Of a DNA stretch of 64,000 bases, positions 1-8,912 are shown piece after piece. Position 1 is the stretch's first letter. Each line of letters opens with the position of its first letter. The notes below the pieces were generated by a model. It did not search any database. It saw only the letters and a list, made by a program, of their open reading frames with translations, and was not told the DNA's origin. The stretch is from Pontibacterium sp049603715 (GTDB taxonomy: Bacteria > Pseudomonadota > Gammaproteobacteria > Pseudomonadales > Balneatricaceae), in assembly GCA_049603715.1 (NCBI GenBank), contig JBMYSW010000010.1:57477-121476 (forward strand). Direction: 5' to 3'. A program made the position numbers and the translations under genes.

Positions 1-398
1 GGCTTGGTTACGCCGTGAAGTGTTAAATCACCAACAAGAGTACCTGTGGTGTCAGAAGCAGGGGTGTAGCTTGTGCTTTTGAAGGTTGCAGTTGGGAACT
101 TAGCCACATCTAAGAAGTCACCAGAGCGGAGGTGCTTATCACGCTCTGCGTGGTTAGAGTCGATAGAGCTAGTTTCTACAGTGACTTCAACGCTCGCATC
201 GGCTGCATTTTTGCTGTCGTAGCTAAATTCGCCTTCAAACGTGTTAAAGCGTCCTGCAACATAGCTGACACCTAGGTGGCTGATGCGAAACTCAATACTT
301 GCGTGCGCGCCTTTAGTATCAATCACATAATCTGCAGCGTTGGCAGTTGCGCTAACGGCGCTAGCGGCGATTAGTGTAGACAATAATAATTTTTTCAT
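1..398 (-). CDS. yceI: YceI family periplasmic protein, partial
   Basis: The gene starts at 398 (ATG) and runs off the left edge, so only about 132 N-terminal residues are seen. It opens with a signal peptide (MKKLLLSTLIAASAVSA, cleavage likely after ANA). The mature part shows the YceI lipocalin-like pattern: YVIDTKGAHASIEFRISHLG, then VETSSIDSNHAERDKHLRS and DFLDVAKFPTATFKSTSYTP. Family members bind isoprenoid or amide lipids in the periplasm. It lies 11 bases after the cytochrome b561 gene on the same strand. That is the common b561-yceI pairing, so the two are probably one transcript. The C-terminus cannot be judged. Confidence 0.93.
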   Translation of the reverse strand, partial: MKKLLLSTLIAASAVSATANAADYVIDTKGAHASIEFRISHLGVSYVAGRFNTFEGEFSYDSKNAADASVEVTVETSSIDSNHAERDKHLRSGDFLDVAKFPTATFKSTSYTPASDTTGTLVGDLTLHGVTK

Positions 399-409
399 GG
401 GAGCTCCTG

Positions 410-973
410 TTACTGTTTAATGCCAAGCATGCGTTTAAAAGTTGCATCCTTGTCTATTAGGTGATGTTTGATAGCCGCTGCCGCGTGTAGGCCGGCTAAA
501 CAAACGAGAGTCGTTGCACCATACCAATGAATGGCGCCGGCAATGTCTTCTTGTTGGTCGATGCCAAAATCAATGGCGCCGACGCTAAACCAACCAAAAA
601 CGCTGATGGCACGGCCGTCGGCAGTTGAAATCATGTAACCCGAAATCAATACCGCCACGGTGAGTGCAAGTAAGCCGAGATGAACAAGGTGGCTAATGGC
701 TTTAAGTGCGGCTGGTTGTGGTAGTGATTTGGGAGGCGGTGAAATCCAGCGCCATGCTAAACGACCGACAATAACCATCGCGAGAATGATGCCAATGCTG
801 CGGTGAATATCTGGCACTGTGCGGTAGGCTGGATCGTAGTAAGTTAGCGTGTCGATATACCAACCGAGTGGATACATACCAATAATGGTTAGGGCGCTAA
901 TCCAATGAAAGCTAATGGAGGCTCAGCCGTATTGGCTTTCGGTGTTTTTTAGGTGATTAACCCGTTGGCTCAT
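410..973 (-). pseudogene. Cytochrome b561 with in-frame TGA at codon 17
   Basis: This encodes a four-helix membrane di-haem cytochrome b561 (CybB type), which would pass electrons between quinones and periplasmic partners. The homologous frame runs from an ATG at 971-973. Its first codons read MSQRVNHLKNTESQYG, then TGA (923-925), then ASISFHWISALTIIG. In this family the position after YG is usually Trp, so TGA for TGG is a one-base change. Downstream the frame is intact for 155 codons from an ATG at 875-877, including HRSIG, IHWYGA and LHAAAA haem-helix motifs. A restart there would lose the first His (FHWIS). Either a nonsense mutation, a sequencing error, or TGA readthrough is possible. 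The gene precedes yceI. Confidence 0.8.
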
Positions 974-1099
974 TCTAATGTCTCTTAGTAGGCGAATAAT
1001 GGATGCCTTGGCAATGGGTTAACTATAGTGTGGTGGTGCTAATGCGTATAATGCATATTTAGTATTTATGTTATGTGTTTTATGCATGTAATAATATGA

Positions 1100-1118
1100 G
1101 CGCTTATGAAATAAGCGC
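1100..1118. promoter_or_regulatory. Inverted repeat ahead of LysR gene, possible operator
   Basis: GCGCTTAT and ATAAGCGC form a perfect 8-base inverted repeat around GAA, ending 32 bases before the LysR-type start at 1151. It contains a T-N11-A pattern typical of LysR binding sites. It lies between this regulator and the b561-yceI genes on the other strand, so it could serve autoregulation or divergent control. The role is inferred from position and symmetry. Confidence 0.4.
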
Positions 1119-1150
1119 ATAATTTTGATGGTTTTGAGGGGTAAACGTGT

Positions 1151-2074
1151 ATGAAAGAAGTGGATTTACGCAGTGTAGATCTTAATCTTCTTGTTGTGCT
1201 GCAGGCGCTATTAAGCCTTCGGCATATTTCACAAGCTGCCAAGCAGTTGAATATGAGTCAGCCGGCTGTGAGCCGAGCTTTGTCTCGGTTACGAGAGAGC
1301 TTTGACGACGAGCTATTGGTGCGCACCCAGTCAGGCTACCAGTTAACCGAGCGTGCCAAGCGCCTTGAGCCTAGCCTAGACAGGGTGCTGGGTGAAGTGT
1401 CGCAAATGATTAAACCCGTGGTCTTTGAGCCCAGTAAAACGACGCAAACCTTGTATCTTACAGGGGTGGACTTAGAGCTGTTGCCGCAGATGTCGCAGTT
1501 GGCTAAGCGGTTGTTTGATAAAGCACCTAAACTTAAAGTCGAAATCGTCCAGCTAGCCGGCGAGCACTTTAAAATGCTTGATAGTGGGGATGTACATTTT
1601 TGTGTGAGTGGGTTTTCACCAGACTTTGCCGATGACCAATTTCACCGCATGAAGATTGGTGAGTTTGATTCGGTCGCGGTGATGGATGAAAACAACCCAA
1701 GAGCAACAGGCTTAACGCTCGAAAACTACTTAACGGCCGCTCACGGCCTGGTTTCCATTACGGGTAAAGGGCCAGGGGTGATTGATGATCAACTCAAGAG
1801 GATGGGGCTTAAACGTCGGGTTAACTTGAGGCTTACAAGTTTTATGTCGGTGGGGGAGTTTTGCGAGGGTTCTGATCTTATTTTTGCTTTGCCTCGCCCG
1901 ATCGCAAACGCTTTGGCGCAGCATCGAAAAATTGCGTTAACAGAGCTTCCTTCAGAAATACAAATGCCAAATATTATTTTGTACCTGTATTGGCATCATC
2001 GCCATCACAACGACCCATTGTGTCGGTGGGTACGAAAAGAGCTGTTTTCACTATTAGAGGAGGCGCGCCGTTAG
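1151..2074 (+). CDS. LysR family transcriptional regulator
   Basis: The 307-residue protein has the LysR length and architecture. A winged helix-turn-helix covers about residues 8-66 (DLNLLVVLQALLSLRHISQA, then MSQPAVSRALSRLRESF and ELLVRTQSGYQLT). A periplasmic-binding-like effector domain follows from about residue 90. The N-terminal form resembles the NodD/LeuO/SyrM branch. It is transcribed away from b561-yceI, with 177 bases between the start codons. LysR proteins often control their divergent neighbour, so a link to the b561-yceI pair is plausible but unproven. The effector cannot be read from the sequence. Confidence 0.92.
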   Translation: MKEVDLRSVDLNLLVVLQALLSLRHISQAAKQLNMSQPAVSRALSRLRESFDDELLVRTQSGYQLTERAKRLEPSLDRVLGEVSQMIKPVVFEPSKTTQTLYLTGVDLELLPQMSQLAKRLFDKAPKLKVEIVQLAGEHFKMLDSGDVHFCVSGFSPDFADDQFHRMKIGEFDSVAVMDENNPRATGLTLENYLTAAHGLVSITGKGPGVIDDQLKRMGLKRRVNLRLTSFMSVGEFCEGSDLIFALPRPIANALAQHRKIALTELPSEIQMPNIILYLYWHHRHHNDPLCRWVRKELFSLLEEARR

Positions 2075-2098
2075 TAAACCAAGGCGCGCCAGTGTTAC

Positions 2099-3337
2099 TT
2101 AGGCGTTATACATTAGCGACATGGCCTCTTGTGACCACTCCATGGCCTTGTGATAGCCTTCAATTAACACCCGCTCTTCAATGGCTTTACTGGTTTCGAC
2201 GGTACTTTCTACCGCTTCCCAATTACCTGCAACATAGGCCTCACATGCGTATAGCACATCGCCGAGTGGGCCTTGGTATTGCTGAATTGCGAATAAAATT
2301 TCCTCCGACAAACTCACCGAACTAAGTAGCTCGTTTTTGTCGGTATCTAGGAGCAAGTGAAGCATCGACAGAAGCCCTGTTAAAAAGGCTGTGCCAGGCT
2401 GTGCCAGGAGAGTTTCTTTAGCGACATACTCACACATTGCGCTCATTAATAAAGCCTGACGGGAAATATCGGATGGCTTTTGTGATGATTCACTCATCGA
2501 AATGAGCGTAGACCATTTTTTAATATCGTTAAGGCCAATAAGAACAACCGCTTGCGCAAGGCTGCTTATTTCGCGAGATAAACCATAGTAGGATGAGTTA
2601 ACGATGCGCAGAAGTTTAAAACTCAGTGCCGGGTCTTGAACGATAATTCGCTCAATATCCTCGGGCATGGTTTTAGGGTCTTCAAGCGCGCCCAGTAACT
2701 GGGTGAGCACAGTGGCATTATTTTTAAGCTTTCGGCCCTTAATATTGGTGGGCTTAGATAAAAAGTAACCCTGGAACAGACTAAAGCCAAGTGCTTTAGT
2801 TTCTTCAAACTCTTCAAAGGTCTCTATTTTTTCAGCAAGTAGCTTAACGTTAAACGGTGCCAATGTATTGACGAGGCGGGTGAGCTCTTCGCCTTTGGTT
2901 AGGGTGAGGTCAACTTTCACAATGTCAGCGAGCTCTAACAAAGGCTCAAAGCTGGGGTGGTGTTCGTAGTCGTCGAGAGCAATTCGATAGCCCGCTTTTG
3001 CAAGGCGAGCAACCGATAAGACTACTTCGTTAGTTGCTGCGACGTCCTCAAGCACCTCTAGTACCACTTGGTCGTTGGGCAAACCTGGAATGTTGTCAAA
3101 GGTGAGCAAGTCTTCAGTTAGGTTAACAAACGCAGGTACGGATACAACGTCACCGCGTTCAAAAATACTGGTAAAGTTACTGACCAAAATTTGCGACGTA
3201 GCTCGATTACCGTCAAACATAGAGCCGGGGCCGCGACCTTTTGCACATCGATAAAGTAGCTCGTAAGCTACCACGTTTAAGTCTTTATCGTAGATCGGCT
3301 GGCGAGCCATTAAGATTTCGTCATTAGACTGTGTCAC
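2099..3337 (-). CDS. EAL-like plus HDOD domain signalling protein
   Basis: The 412-residue cytosolic protein has an N-terminal EAL-like domain (about 8-200) and a C-terminal HDOD domain (about 205-400), the YuxH-type arrangement. The EAL signature reads AYELLYR, and the downstream metal-site region reads ALDDYEHHPSF and KVDLT. Most phosphodiesterase metal ligands are therefore altered, and loss of c-di-GMP hydrolysis is likely. HDOD domains are HD-related without the catalytic His-Asp. Such proteins act in signalling, often in motility or virulence control, through protein contacts. It ends 25 bases from the LysR stop in converging orientation and appears to be a single-gene unit. Confidence 0.9.
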   Translation of the reverse strand: MTQSNDEILMARQPIYDKDLNVVAYELLYRCAKGRGPGSMFDGNRATSQILVSNFTSIFERGDVVSVPAFVNLTEDLLTFDNIPGLPNDQVVLEVLEDVAATNEVVLSVARLAKAGYRIALDDYEHHPSFEPLLELADIVKVDLTLTKGEELTRLVNTLAPFNVKLLAEKIETFEEFEETKALGFSLFQGYFLSKPTNIKGRKLKNNATVLTQLLGALEDPKTMPEDIERIIVQDPALSFKLLRIVNSSYYGLSREISSLAQAVVLIGLNDIKKWSTLISMSESSQKPSDISRQALLMSAMCEYVAKETLLAQPGTAFLTGLLSMLHLLLDTDKNELLSSVSLSEEILFAIQQYQGPLGDVLYACEAYVAGNWEAVESTVETSKAIEERVLIEGYHKAMEWSQEAMSLMYNA

Positions 3338-3685
3338 TGTTCGTTACGTCCTTCGTTAGGTACAGCGTGCTCCAGTAGGCGAAACATCACAGCATTGGTG
3401 ATTGAAGCCTATTTTAAGGTGGCGTTAGCTGTGTATTGCTAAACCCATTTCCACTCGATGTTGGTATCTTTTCAGAACTGACCGCTGAGTCAAGTCAACG
3501 ATGTAAGAATTGCTGAAAAAACAAGATACAAGAATCGCATCGCTTTACCTCAAGTAGTACCATCTGCCTATAAAGGCTAAATTAAAGTATGGTTCAGATT
3601 TGCGTGCGTGCAAGGCAAAGCCTTTATAAATAATAACAAAAGTTAAAACTTAATCGTTTAGGGATAACCCAAGGATACTGATTTA
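3338..3685. promoter_or_regulatory. Divergent intergenic region with long-spaced inverted repeat
   Basis: This is 348 bases between two divergent genes with no supported coding frame. TATAAAGGCT at 3569-3578 and AGCCTTTATA at 3619-3628 are perfect 10-base inverted arms 40 bases apart. The right arm is about 57 bases before the DUF3422 start. They could be operator halves or the base of a folded leader. Otherwise the stretch is AT-rich promoter-like DNA. Confidence 0.45.
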
Positions 3686-4933
3686 ATGAAAACCCATAGG
3701 CTTCATGATGTAATTACCTCTGAAGTACATGCCAGACCTTTCCAAAGACTCAAAGCCCCCATCATTATTACTCACCTAGCGGTGGCTTACCCAAACCATA
3801 TGTTGCCTTTGGCGGCCGAGGCGGTTCGTGCCATGGCGGCGAGCTATGGTTTGTTAGGAGAGGGCGAGGAAAGCCAGTTTTTCTTCATTCGCGGTGAAAA
3901 AATGGCGGTACGCTTTGAAACCCATAACGAGTTTTACAGCGTGAGCCTTTTGCGGTTCGACTTGGACTTAAATGCCGACAGAAGTTGGATAGACTGTTTG
4001 CCTGGTGAGCTGATTTGTGGCGTTGATGTGGTGTTTAGAAAAAACTCTGCTGATTTAGAAACACTGCTTCATGAAAACGACACCCATAACCAAATTATTG
4101 CCAGTGAGGTCATGAACGGAGCAGCATTGCTGTGGACTGACTTTGTGCCACGTAAAGAAACGGGCTTTAGTCGCATCTACGTGGAAGATCGGTCACTGTT
4201 TCCATTTCAGGCTGGACGACTGCTTCAACGCATTTGTGAGATCGAGTCGTATCGCCATGTCGCTTTACTTGCGTTGCCACAAGCACAGGCAGCGATGCCT
4301 TTGATTACAGAACTAGATGGTGAGTTGGCCGACATTACCCATAAATTAGCCCAAAAGGGCGAAGATGAGCGAGAGCCTGCTGAGCTGCTATCGGAGTTAA
4401 TGACGTTGGCTGCGAAGCTTGGCGAGCTATCTGCCGAAACGGCAAATCGCTTTTCGGCAACAGAAGCGTATTTTGCCATGCTTGATACACGTTTGTCTGA
4501 GTTGCGCGAAGAACGTATAGAAGGGTTGCAAACTGTGTCGCAGTTTATGGAGCGACGCTTAGAGCCGGCACGCCGAACGTGCCGTGCCGCCGATATTCGC
4601 ATTGAGCGCTTATCTTCTCGAGTGGCGAGGGTAACCGAGCTTATTCGTTCGCAAGTCGACCTATCGATAGAGCAGCAAAACCGAGATTTGCTTAAAACCC
4701 TCAACAGTCGTGCGTCGCGACAGCTAGGCCTGCAAGCAAAGCTAGAAAGTATTACCATCATTGTGGCTGCTTATTATGGCTTCGACATGCTTGAACGTAC
4801 CATTCGTAACACAATGCCCAATGACGATATTCGCACCACCTTGTTGATGGGGTTAAGCTTTAGTGTGCCGTTTATTGGGGGCGCCTTGTGGCTGTATATG
4901 CGCCGAGTGATTCGTCGTTATCACGATGACTAA
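3686..4933 (+). CDS. DUF3422 family membrane protein
   Basis: The 415-residue protein matches the DUF3422 pattern from its start: RLHDVITSEVHARPFQRLKA, a common proteobacterial family with no assigned function. An alpha/beta N-terminal region of about 220 residues is followed by a long charged helical region (about 225-355) and two C-terminal hydrophobic segments (near 358-375 and 386-407). The tail is basic (RRVIRRYHDD). It therefore looks membrane-anchored with the bulk in the cytoplasm. It is monocistronic, with ffs downstream. ATG is preceded by AAGGATACTGATTTA, a usable ribosome site. Confidence 0.88.
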   Translation: MKTHRLHDVITSEVHARPFQRLKAPIIITHLAVAYPNHMLPLAAEAVRAMAASYGLLGEGEESQFFFIRGEKMAVRFETHNEFYSVSLLRFDLDLNADRSWIDCLPGELICGVDVVFRKNSADLETLLHENDTHNQIIASEVMNGAALLWTDFVPRKETGFSRIYVEDRSLFPFQAGRLLQRICEIESYRHVALLALPQAQAAMPLITELDGELADITHKLAQKGEDEREPAELLSELMTLAAKLGELSAETANRFSATEAYFAMLDTRLSELREERIEGLQTVSQFMERRLEPARRTCRAADIRIERLSSRVARVTELIRSQVDLSIEQQNRDLLKTLNSRASRQLGLQAKLESITIIVAAYYGFDMLERTIRNTMPNDDIRTTLLMGLSFSVPFIGGALWLYMRRVIRRYHDD

Positions 4934-5016
4934 GGGCTATGATGATGGGCTAGTGTTTTTTTTGAGTAAAATTTTATCTTTTTCAGGCACTTAACGAAAA
5001 AAATCCAAAATCGAAT

Positions 5017-5044
5017 TTGAAATGGTCGACAAGCTTGGTATACT
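5017..5044 (+). promoter_or_regulatory. Sigma70 promoter of ffs
   Basis: TTGAAA (5017-5022), a 16-base spacer and TATACT (5039-5044) form a near-consensus promoter. The bases just after the -10 (GCGCGCC) are GC-rich, as at growth-rate-controlled stable RNA promoters. Transcription would start near 5051, leaving about 55 bases of leader to be trimmed from the 4.5S RNA. Confidence 0.75.
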
Positions 5045-5105
5045 GCGCGCCTCGCTTGAGTACAAAGCCTTTTGTGCAAATTGTGCGAACATAAGCGTGC
5101 GTTAT

Positions 5106-5218
5106 GGTGGCCTCGTTGGTCCTCTCGCAATGATAAGTCGTGAACCTGGTCAGGCCCGGAAGGGAGCAGCCACAGCGATGGTTTCATGTGCCGAGATGTG
5201 GCTGGCGGGGTCGCCCCC
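5106..5218 (+). ncRNA. ffs: 4.5S RNA of the signal recognition particle
   Basis: The conserved SRP RNA core is unmistakable. CCTGGTCAGGCCCGGAAGGG lies around 5144-5163, followed by AGCAGCCACAG, the GGAA tetraloop and the asymmetric internal loop that bind Ffh. The outer arms CCTCGTTGGTCCTCTCGCAA and CCGAGATGTGGCTGGCGGGG pair as in the roughly 114-base gammaproteobacterial form without an Alu domain. The ends are set by pairing of GGTGGC with the terminal CCCCC and may be off by a few bases. The RNA works with Ffh and FtsY in co-translational delivery of membrane proteins. Confidence 0.95.
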
Positions 5219-5766
5219 AATACATATCCCTGCTTTTATTCTGTTCTTTGCCTCTCTCGCCTGACCTGCTGCGCTCTAGCTTTTGTGTGCTTTCGTTGTT
5301 ATTGAAACGTTAACTAAACACACCAATCTGTTTGTCGGTTACAGCATTTAATCTTTGTTTTAGCCAAATATGGCCGCTTTTGAGCCCGTACTTTTGTTGA
5401 CTAGGTTATTTGTCTGATAGCGTATGCGAAAGTGCTAATCTAAAGGGCCAAATGATTAGTATAACTCACGGAAAGTGCTACTATTATATGGATATGTGGC
5501 GCCTTTTTGGGTTATTGATCGGATTTACTTGCTGTTATTGGCGTTAAAAATTCTCCCAATATTCCTTGTTGTGTCTATTCTTTTAAGGCGGGAAGCCGTA
5601 AAGGAAGGTGCGTAAAAGCCTGCGTGTGCTCTGTAAGCCCTTAAGCTTGTAGATTTTAGGCGCAGCTTGCGGTTAATGGCCTTAGTCCTTAACAACTTCC
5701 TTGAGTATGTGATCAGGCATGATGCCATCGTGTTCTAACCGGTTTCAAAGAGGGTGAAAAATTTTA
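5219..5766. other. Intergenic region, no supported gene
   Basis: These 548 bases lie between ffs and the GcvA-like gene. A 67-codon minus-strand frame at 5525-5728 has no recognisable motif, no good ribosome site and skewed composition, so I do not call it. E. coli has the GcvB small RNA beside gcvA, but I do not find its GT-rich R1 element here. The stretch just before 5767 should hold the regulator's own promoter. Confidence 0.5.
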
Positions 5767-6672
5767 ATGTCGGCACGTAAGTTACCACCACTAAACGCAC
5801 TGCGAAGCTTTGAGTCTGCTGCGCGCTTAGGAAGTTTTAACCAAGCGGCTGAAGAGCTTTTTGTGACGCCTTCTGCGGTCAGTCACCAAATTAAAACTTT
5901 GGAGTCGTACCTCAACTGCACCTTGTTTCGTCGTGAAAAGCGTCGTGTGTTTTTAACCGCGCCGGGCGAGCGTTACCTTGTATCCGTGCAACATGCCCTT
6001 GATGAAATTGACTCGGCAACACGTCGTTTGTTATCGAGCCAAAATGCGGGCTCCGTGAACATCAGTGTGGTGCCTGCGTTTTTGACGCGTTGGTTAGTGC
6101 CACGTTTGGCGGACTTTCAGCGCCAATATCCAGATGTTGAGCTGCGTTTAACCTCTTTAATGGGTGATGCAGACTTTGAGCACTCTGACATTGAAATGGC
6201 CATTTACCTTGGCTCAGGTGGTTGGCGTAACACCCATGAGCACTTCCTTCGCAAGGCCGAGGTCATCCCAGTGTGTAGCCCGCTTATTATGCATGGCGAC
6301 CATCCGCTGCATAATCCGTCTGATGTGCGCCATCACACCCTTATTCATGTGGCGAGTCGTCGCAATGAATGGCCGCAGTTTTTTGAAAGTGCGGGTATTC
6401 CTTGGTCAAACGAGCAAAAGAGCTTAACCTTTTCGAGTACGGCTTTGGCCTTGAGTGCGGCGATGGAGGGCTTGGGTATCGCTCTATCCGATCGCCAGTT
6501 GGTAACGCGAGAAGTGGAATTGGGGCACTTGTGCCGTCCATTCGACTTGAGCTTGGATATCGGTCGTGCCTTTTATCTGGTGTACTCTAACAAGCGCCAG
6601 CCAACTTACGAGATGAGCGTCTTTAGAGACTGGCTTATTGGTAATTTCTCACCTGATGAAGAGCCGCTTTAG
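5767..6672 (+). CDS. GcvA-like LysR transcriptional regulator
   Basis: The 301-residue protein belongs to the GcvA/AmpR branch of LysR regulators. It opens with LPPLNALRSFESAARLGSFN, and its helix-turn-helix continues TPSAVSHQIKTLESYL and LFRREKRRVFLTAPGERYL (to about residue 70). A substrate-binding-like domain follows (ISVVPAFLTRWLVPRLADFQ). GcvA controls glycine cleavage genes and AmpR controls beta-lactamase, but no gcv operon or bla gene lies here, so the target is unknown. The gene is monocistronic, with a terminator overlapping its stop codon. Confidence 0.9.
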   Translation: MSARKLPPLNALRSFESAARLGSFNQAAEELFVTPSAVSHQIKTLESYLNCTLFRREKRRVFLTAPGERYLVSVQHALDEIDSATRRLLSSQNAGSVNISVVPAFLTRWLVPRLADFQRQYPDVELRLTSLMGDADFEHSDIEMAIYLGSGGWRNTHEHFLRKAEVIPVCSPLIMHGDHPLHNPSDVRHHTLIHVASRRNEWPQFFESAGIPWSNEQKSLTFSSTALALSAAMEGLGIALSDRQLVTREVELGHLCRPFDLSLDIGRAFYLVYSNKRQPTYEMSVFRDWLIGNFSPDEEPL

Positions 6673-6684
6673 TGCGGCTTTTTT
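6662..6684 (+). terminator. Rho-independent terminator of the GcvA-like gene
   Basis: AGCCGC, a six-base loop (TTTAGT) and GCGGCT are followed by TTTTT. The stop codon TAG (6670-6672) lies in the loop. Confidence 0.85.
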
Positions 6685-6758
6685 GTGCTCGCTGTTCCGC
6701 TGGTTTTTTATTGATAAATAAGTTAGCCTACTGTTTTTATATACAGTAAAGGCTGCTT

Positions 6759-8867
6759 GTGCGTTTATTTATTGCCGAAAAACCCAGTTTGGCGCGTGCG
6801 ATTTTAGCGGTGCTGCCAAAGCCCCATAAAAAAAGCGAAGGCTATTTTGAAAGCGGCGACGGTGACCGTGTGACTTGGTGCTTGGGTCATTTATTAGAGC
6901 AGGCCGAGCCTGAAGCCTATGACCCTAAATATAAACGTTGGCACCTTGATGACTTGCCGATTGTGCCTGAACAGTGGCAATTAACGCCGCGTAAAGACAC
7001 CAAAAAGCAGTTAAGTGTTATTAAAAAGCTATCGAAAGAAGCGACGCAAATTGTTCATGCGGGCGACCCAGACCGCGAAGGACAGTTGCTGGTGGACGAG
7101 GTGATTAACCACGTCAAGCTTACCAAAGCGAAGGCGGCTTCTGTTCAGCGTTGCCTTATCAGCGACTTAACCCCTAACGCTGTTAAAAAAGCCGTTAACA
7201 GCCTACAAGATAACCGCGCCTTTATTCCTTTATCGGTATCCGCTTTGGCCCGTGCACGGGCAGATTGGCTGTATGGCTTAAACCTCACCCGAGCTTATAC
7301 CCTCCGTGGCCAGCAGGCTGGTTTTAAAGGCGTGCTATCGGTTGGCCGTGTGCAAACTCCGCTATTGGGTTTGGTGGTAGAGCGTGATCGCAGCATCGCC
7401 GACTTTAAGCCCAAAGACTATTTTCCGGTTGAGGCAACTTTTTTAACCCAAGTGCCCGATGAGCCGGGCAGCTTTAAGGCCCGTTGGGTACCGAGTGAAG
7501 CGTGCGCCAAATGGCTAGACGAGGAGGGTCGTGTGCTGTCTCGCCCCTTGGCTGAGAATGTGGTGCAGCGCGTTTCGGGTAAACCCGCAAAAGTGACGCA
7601 CCTAGACAGCAAAGACAAACATCAAAAGGCGCCGTTACCGTTTAGTTTGTCGGCATTGCAAATGGAGGCCAACAAACGTTTTAGCCTGAGCGCACAACAA
7701 GTGTTAGACACATGCCAAGGGCTTTATGAACGCCACCAAGTCATTACGTATCCGCGTTCAGACTGTCGTTATTTGCCAAAAGAACATTTGAGCCAAGTGC
7801 CTGAGGTGCTTGTGGCCATTGGTCGAGTATCAGCACTAAGCGAGGCGGCCCAATGCGCCGATGCGGCGAAGGTGTCCCGTGCTTGGAATGACAAGCAAGT
7901 GGGTGCTCACCACGCGATTATTCCCACAGGTAAAACGCCACCGGCAGGTTTATCGGCCACTGAGCAAAAAGTCTATGAGCTGATTGCTCGCTTTTATTTG
8001 GCCCAGTTTTATCCTGACCTAATTACGTTTCATACCCATGTTACCTGTGAAGTCGAAGGCGGTGTTTTTAAAGCCTCGGCCAAGCAAGTAAAGCAATTGG
8101 GTTGGAAACAAGTCACCGACAGTCGCGGCGTAAACGCGCAGCTTAGTGCTGGTCAGGGTGGCCGAGCAGGTCAGCGCGGCCAACAAGACGGTGAGGATGC
8201 TGAAGAAGCCGTGCTGACACAGTTGCCGCCTTTGCGAGTGGGCCAAGCTTTGCTATGCGACAGCGCCGAAGTGCTCATTAAACAAACCCAGCCACCTAAA
8301 CATTTTACTGAGGCAACGTTACTGGCGGCCATGACAGGCATCGCTCGCTTTATTGAGGACGCCGAGCTAAAAAGCGTTTTGCGAGAAACCGATGGCCTTG
8401 GTACAGAGGCGACACGGGCGGGCATGATTGAGCTATTACTTCGTCGCGGTTTTATTCGCCGACAAGGCAAGGTGATTAATGCCACCGAACTGGGTACGAC
8501 CTTTATTGGTGTTTTACCCACCCCTGTTGTGAAGCCGGATATGACCGCGAGGTGGGAGCGGGAACTCTCGTTGATGGCGGCTAAATCCGCTAACTACGAG
8601 GTGTTTATGGCGGATATGCAGCGGGCGCTAGATCAGCTGCTTGAAGACAAACGAGCACCCTTACCGGCCCATGTATCACAGCAACTGGCGGTATTAGGTG
8701 CGCAAACACCAAGTAAAGGTAAAGGGCGAAAAGGCACCCGCAAAACCACGACTCGAGGCAAAGCTGGGGCTCGGGCGACTAAAACGAGCACGACAGCTAA
8801 GCGTGCCTCGTCATCCAGTGCCCGTTCAACTCGCTCGGGTAGCCGTCGCTCATCGGCAGCGAAGTAG
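6759..8867 (+). CDS. topB: DNA topoisomerase III
   Basis: This is a type IA topoisomerase that unlinks single-stranded and precatenated DNA. It begins with GTG at 6759 (MRLFIAEKPSLARAILAVLP, the Toprim start). The Toprim acidic motif is DPDREGQ, and the catalytic tyrosine is Y331 in VITYPRSDCRYLP, equivalent to Tyr328 of E. coli TopB. The core continues through GIARFIEDAEL and TDGLGTEATRAGMIELLL. At 702 residues it is longer than E. coli TopB (653). The excess is a C-terminal tail of about 50 residues, almost all Lys, Arg, Ser, Thr and Ala, probably a nonspecific DNA-binding extension. The gene stands alone between a terminator and the AlkC-like gene. Confidence 0.97.
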   Translation: MRLFIAEKPSLARAILAVLPKPHKKSEGYFESGDGDRVTWCLGHLLEQAEPEAYDPKYKRWHLDDLPIVPEQWQLTPRKDTKKQLSVIKKLSKEATQIVHAGDPDREGQLLVDEVINHVKLTKAKAASVQRCLISDLTPNAVKKAVNSLQDNRAFIPLSVSALARARADWLYGLNLTRAYTLRGQQAGFKGVLSVGRVQTPLLGLVVERDRSIADFKPKDYFPVEATFLTQVPDEPGSFKARWVPSEACAKWLDEEGRVLSRPLAENVVQRVSGKPAKVTHLDSKDKHQKAPLPFSLSALQMEANKRFSLSAQQVLDTCQGLYERHQVITYPRSDCRYLPKEHLSQVPEVLVAIGRVSALSEAAQCADAAKVSRAWNDKQVGAHHAIIPTGKTPPAGLSATEQKVYELIARFYLAQFYPDLITFHTHVTCEVEGGVFKASAKQVKQLGWKQVTDSRGVNAQLSAGQGGRAGQRGQQDGEDAEEAVLTQLPPLRVGQALLCDSAEVLIKQTQPPKHFTEATLLAAMTGIARFIEDAELKSVLRETDGLGTEATRAGMIELLLRRGFIRRQGKVINATELGTTFIGVLPTPVVKPDMTARWERELSLMAAKSANYEVFMADMQRALDQLLEDKRAPLPAHVSQQLAVLGAQTPSKGKGRKGTRKTTTRGKAGARATKTSTTAKRASSSSARSTRSGSRRSSAAK

Positions 8868-8912
8868 ATTAGGCATGGCGCCTGACAATAGAAGGATAAT
8901 AAAGGAGCTAAC

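Noticed and set aside
923..925. Selenocysteine reading of the b561 TGA
   Set aside because: The expected residue is Trp, not Cys or Sec, and no SECIS-like hairpin is evident after it.
5525..5728. 67-codon minus-strand frame
   Set aside because: No ribosome site, no motif, and basic low-complexity composition.
5219..5766. GcvB small RNA beside the GcvA-like gene
   Set aside because: The GT-rich seed of GcvB is not present on either strand, and no clear terminator hairpin pairs with it.
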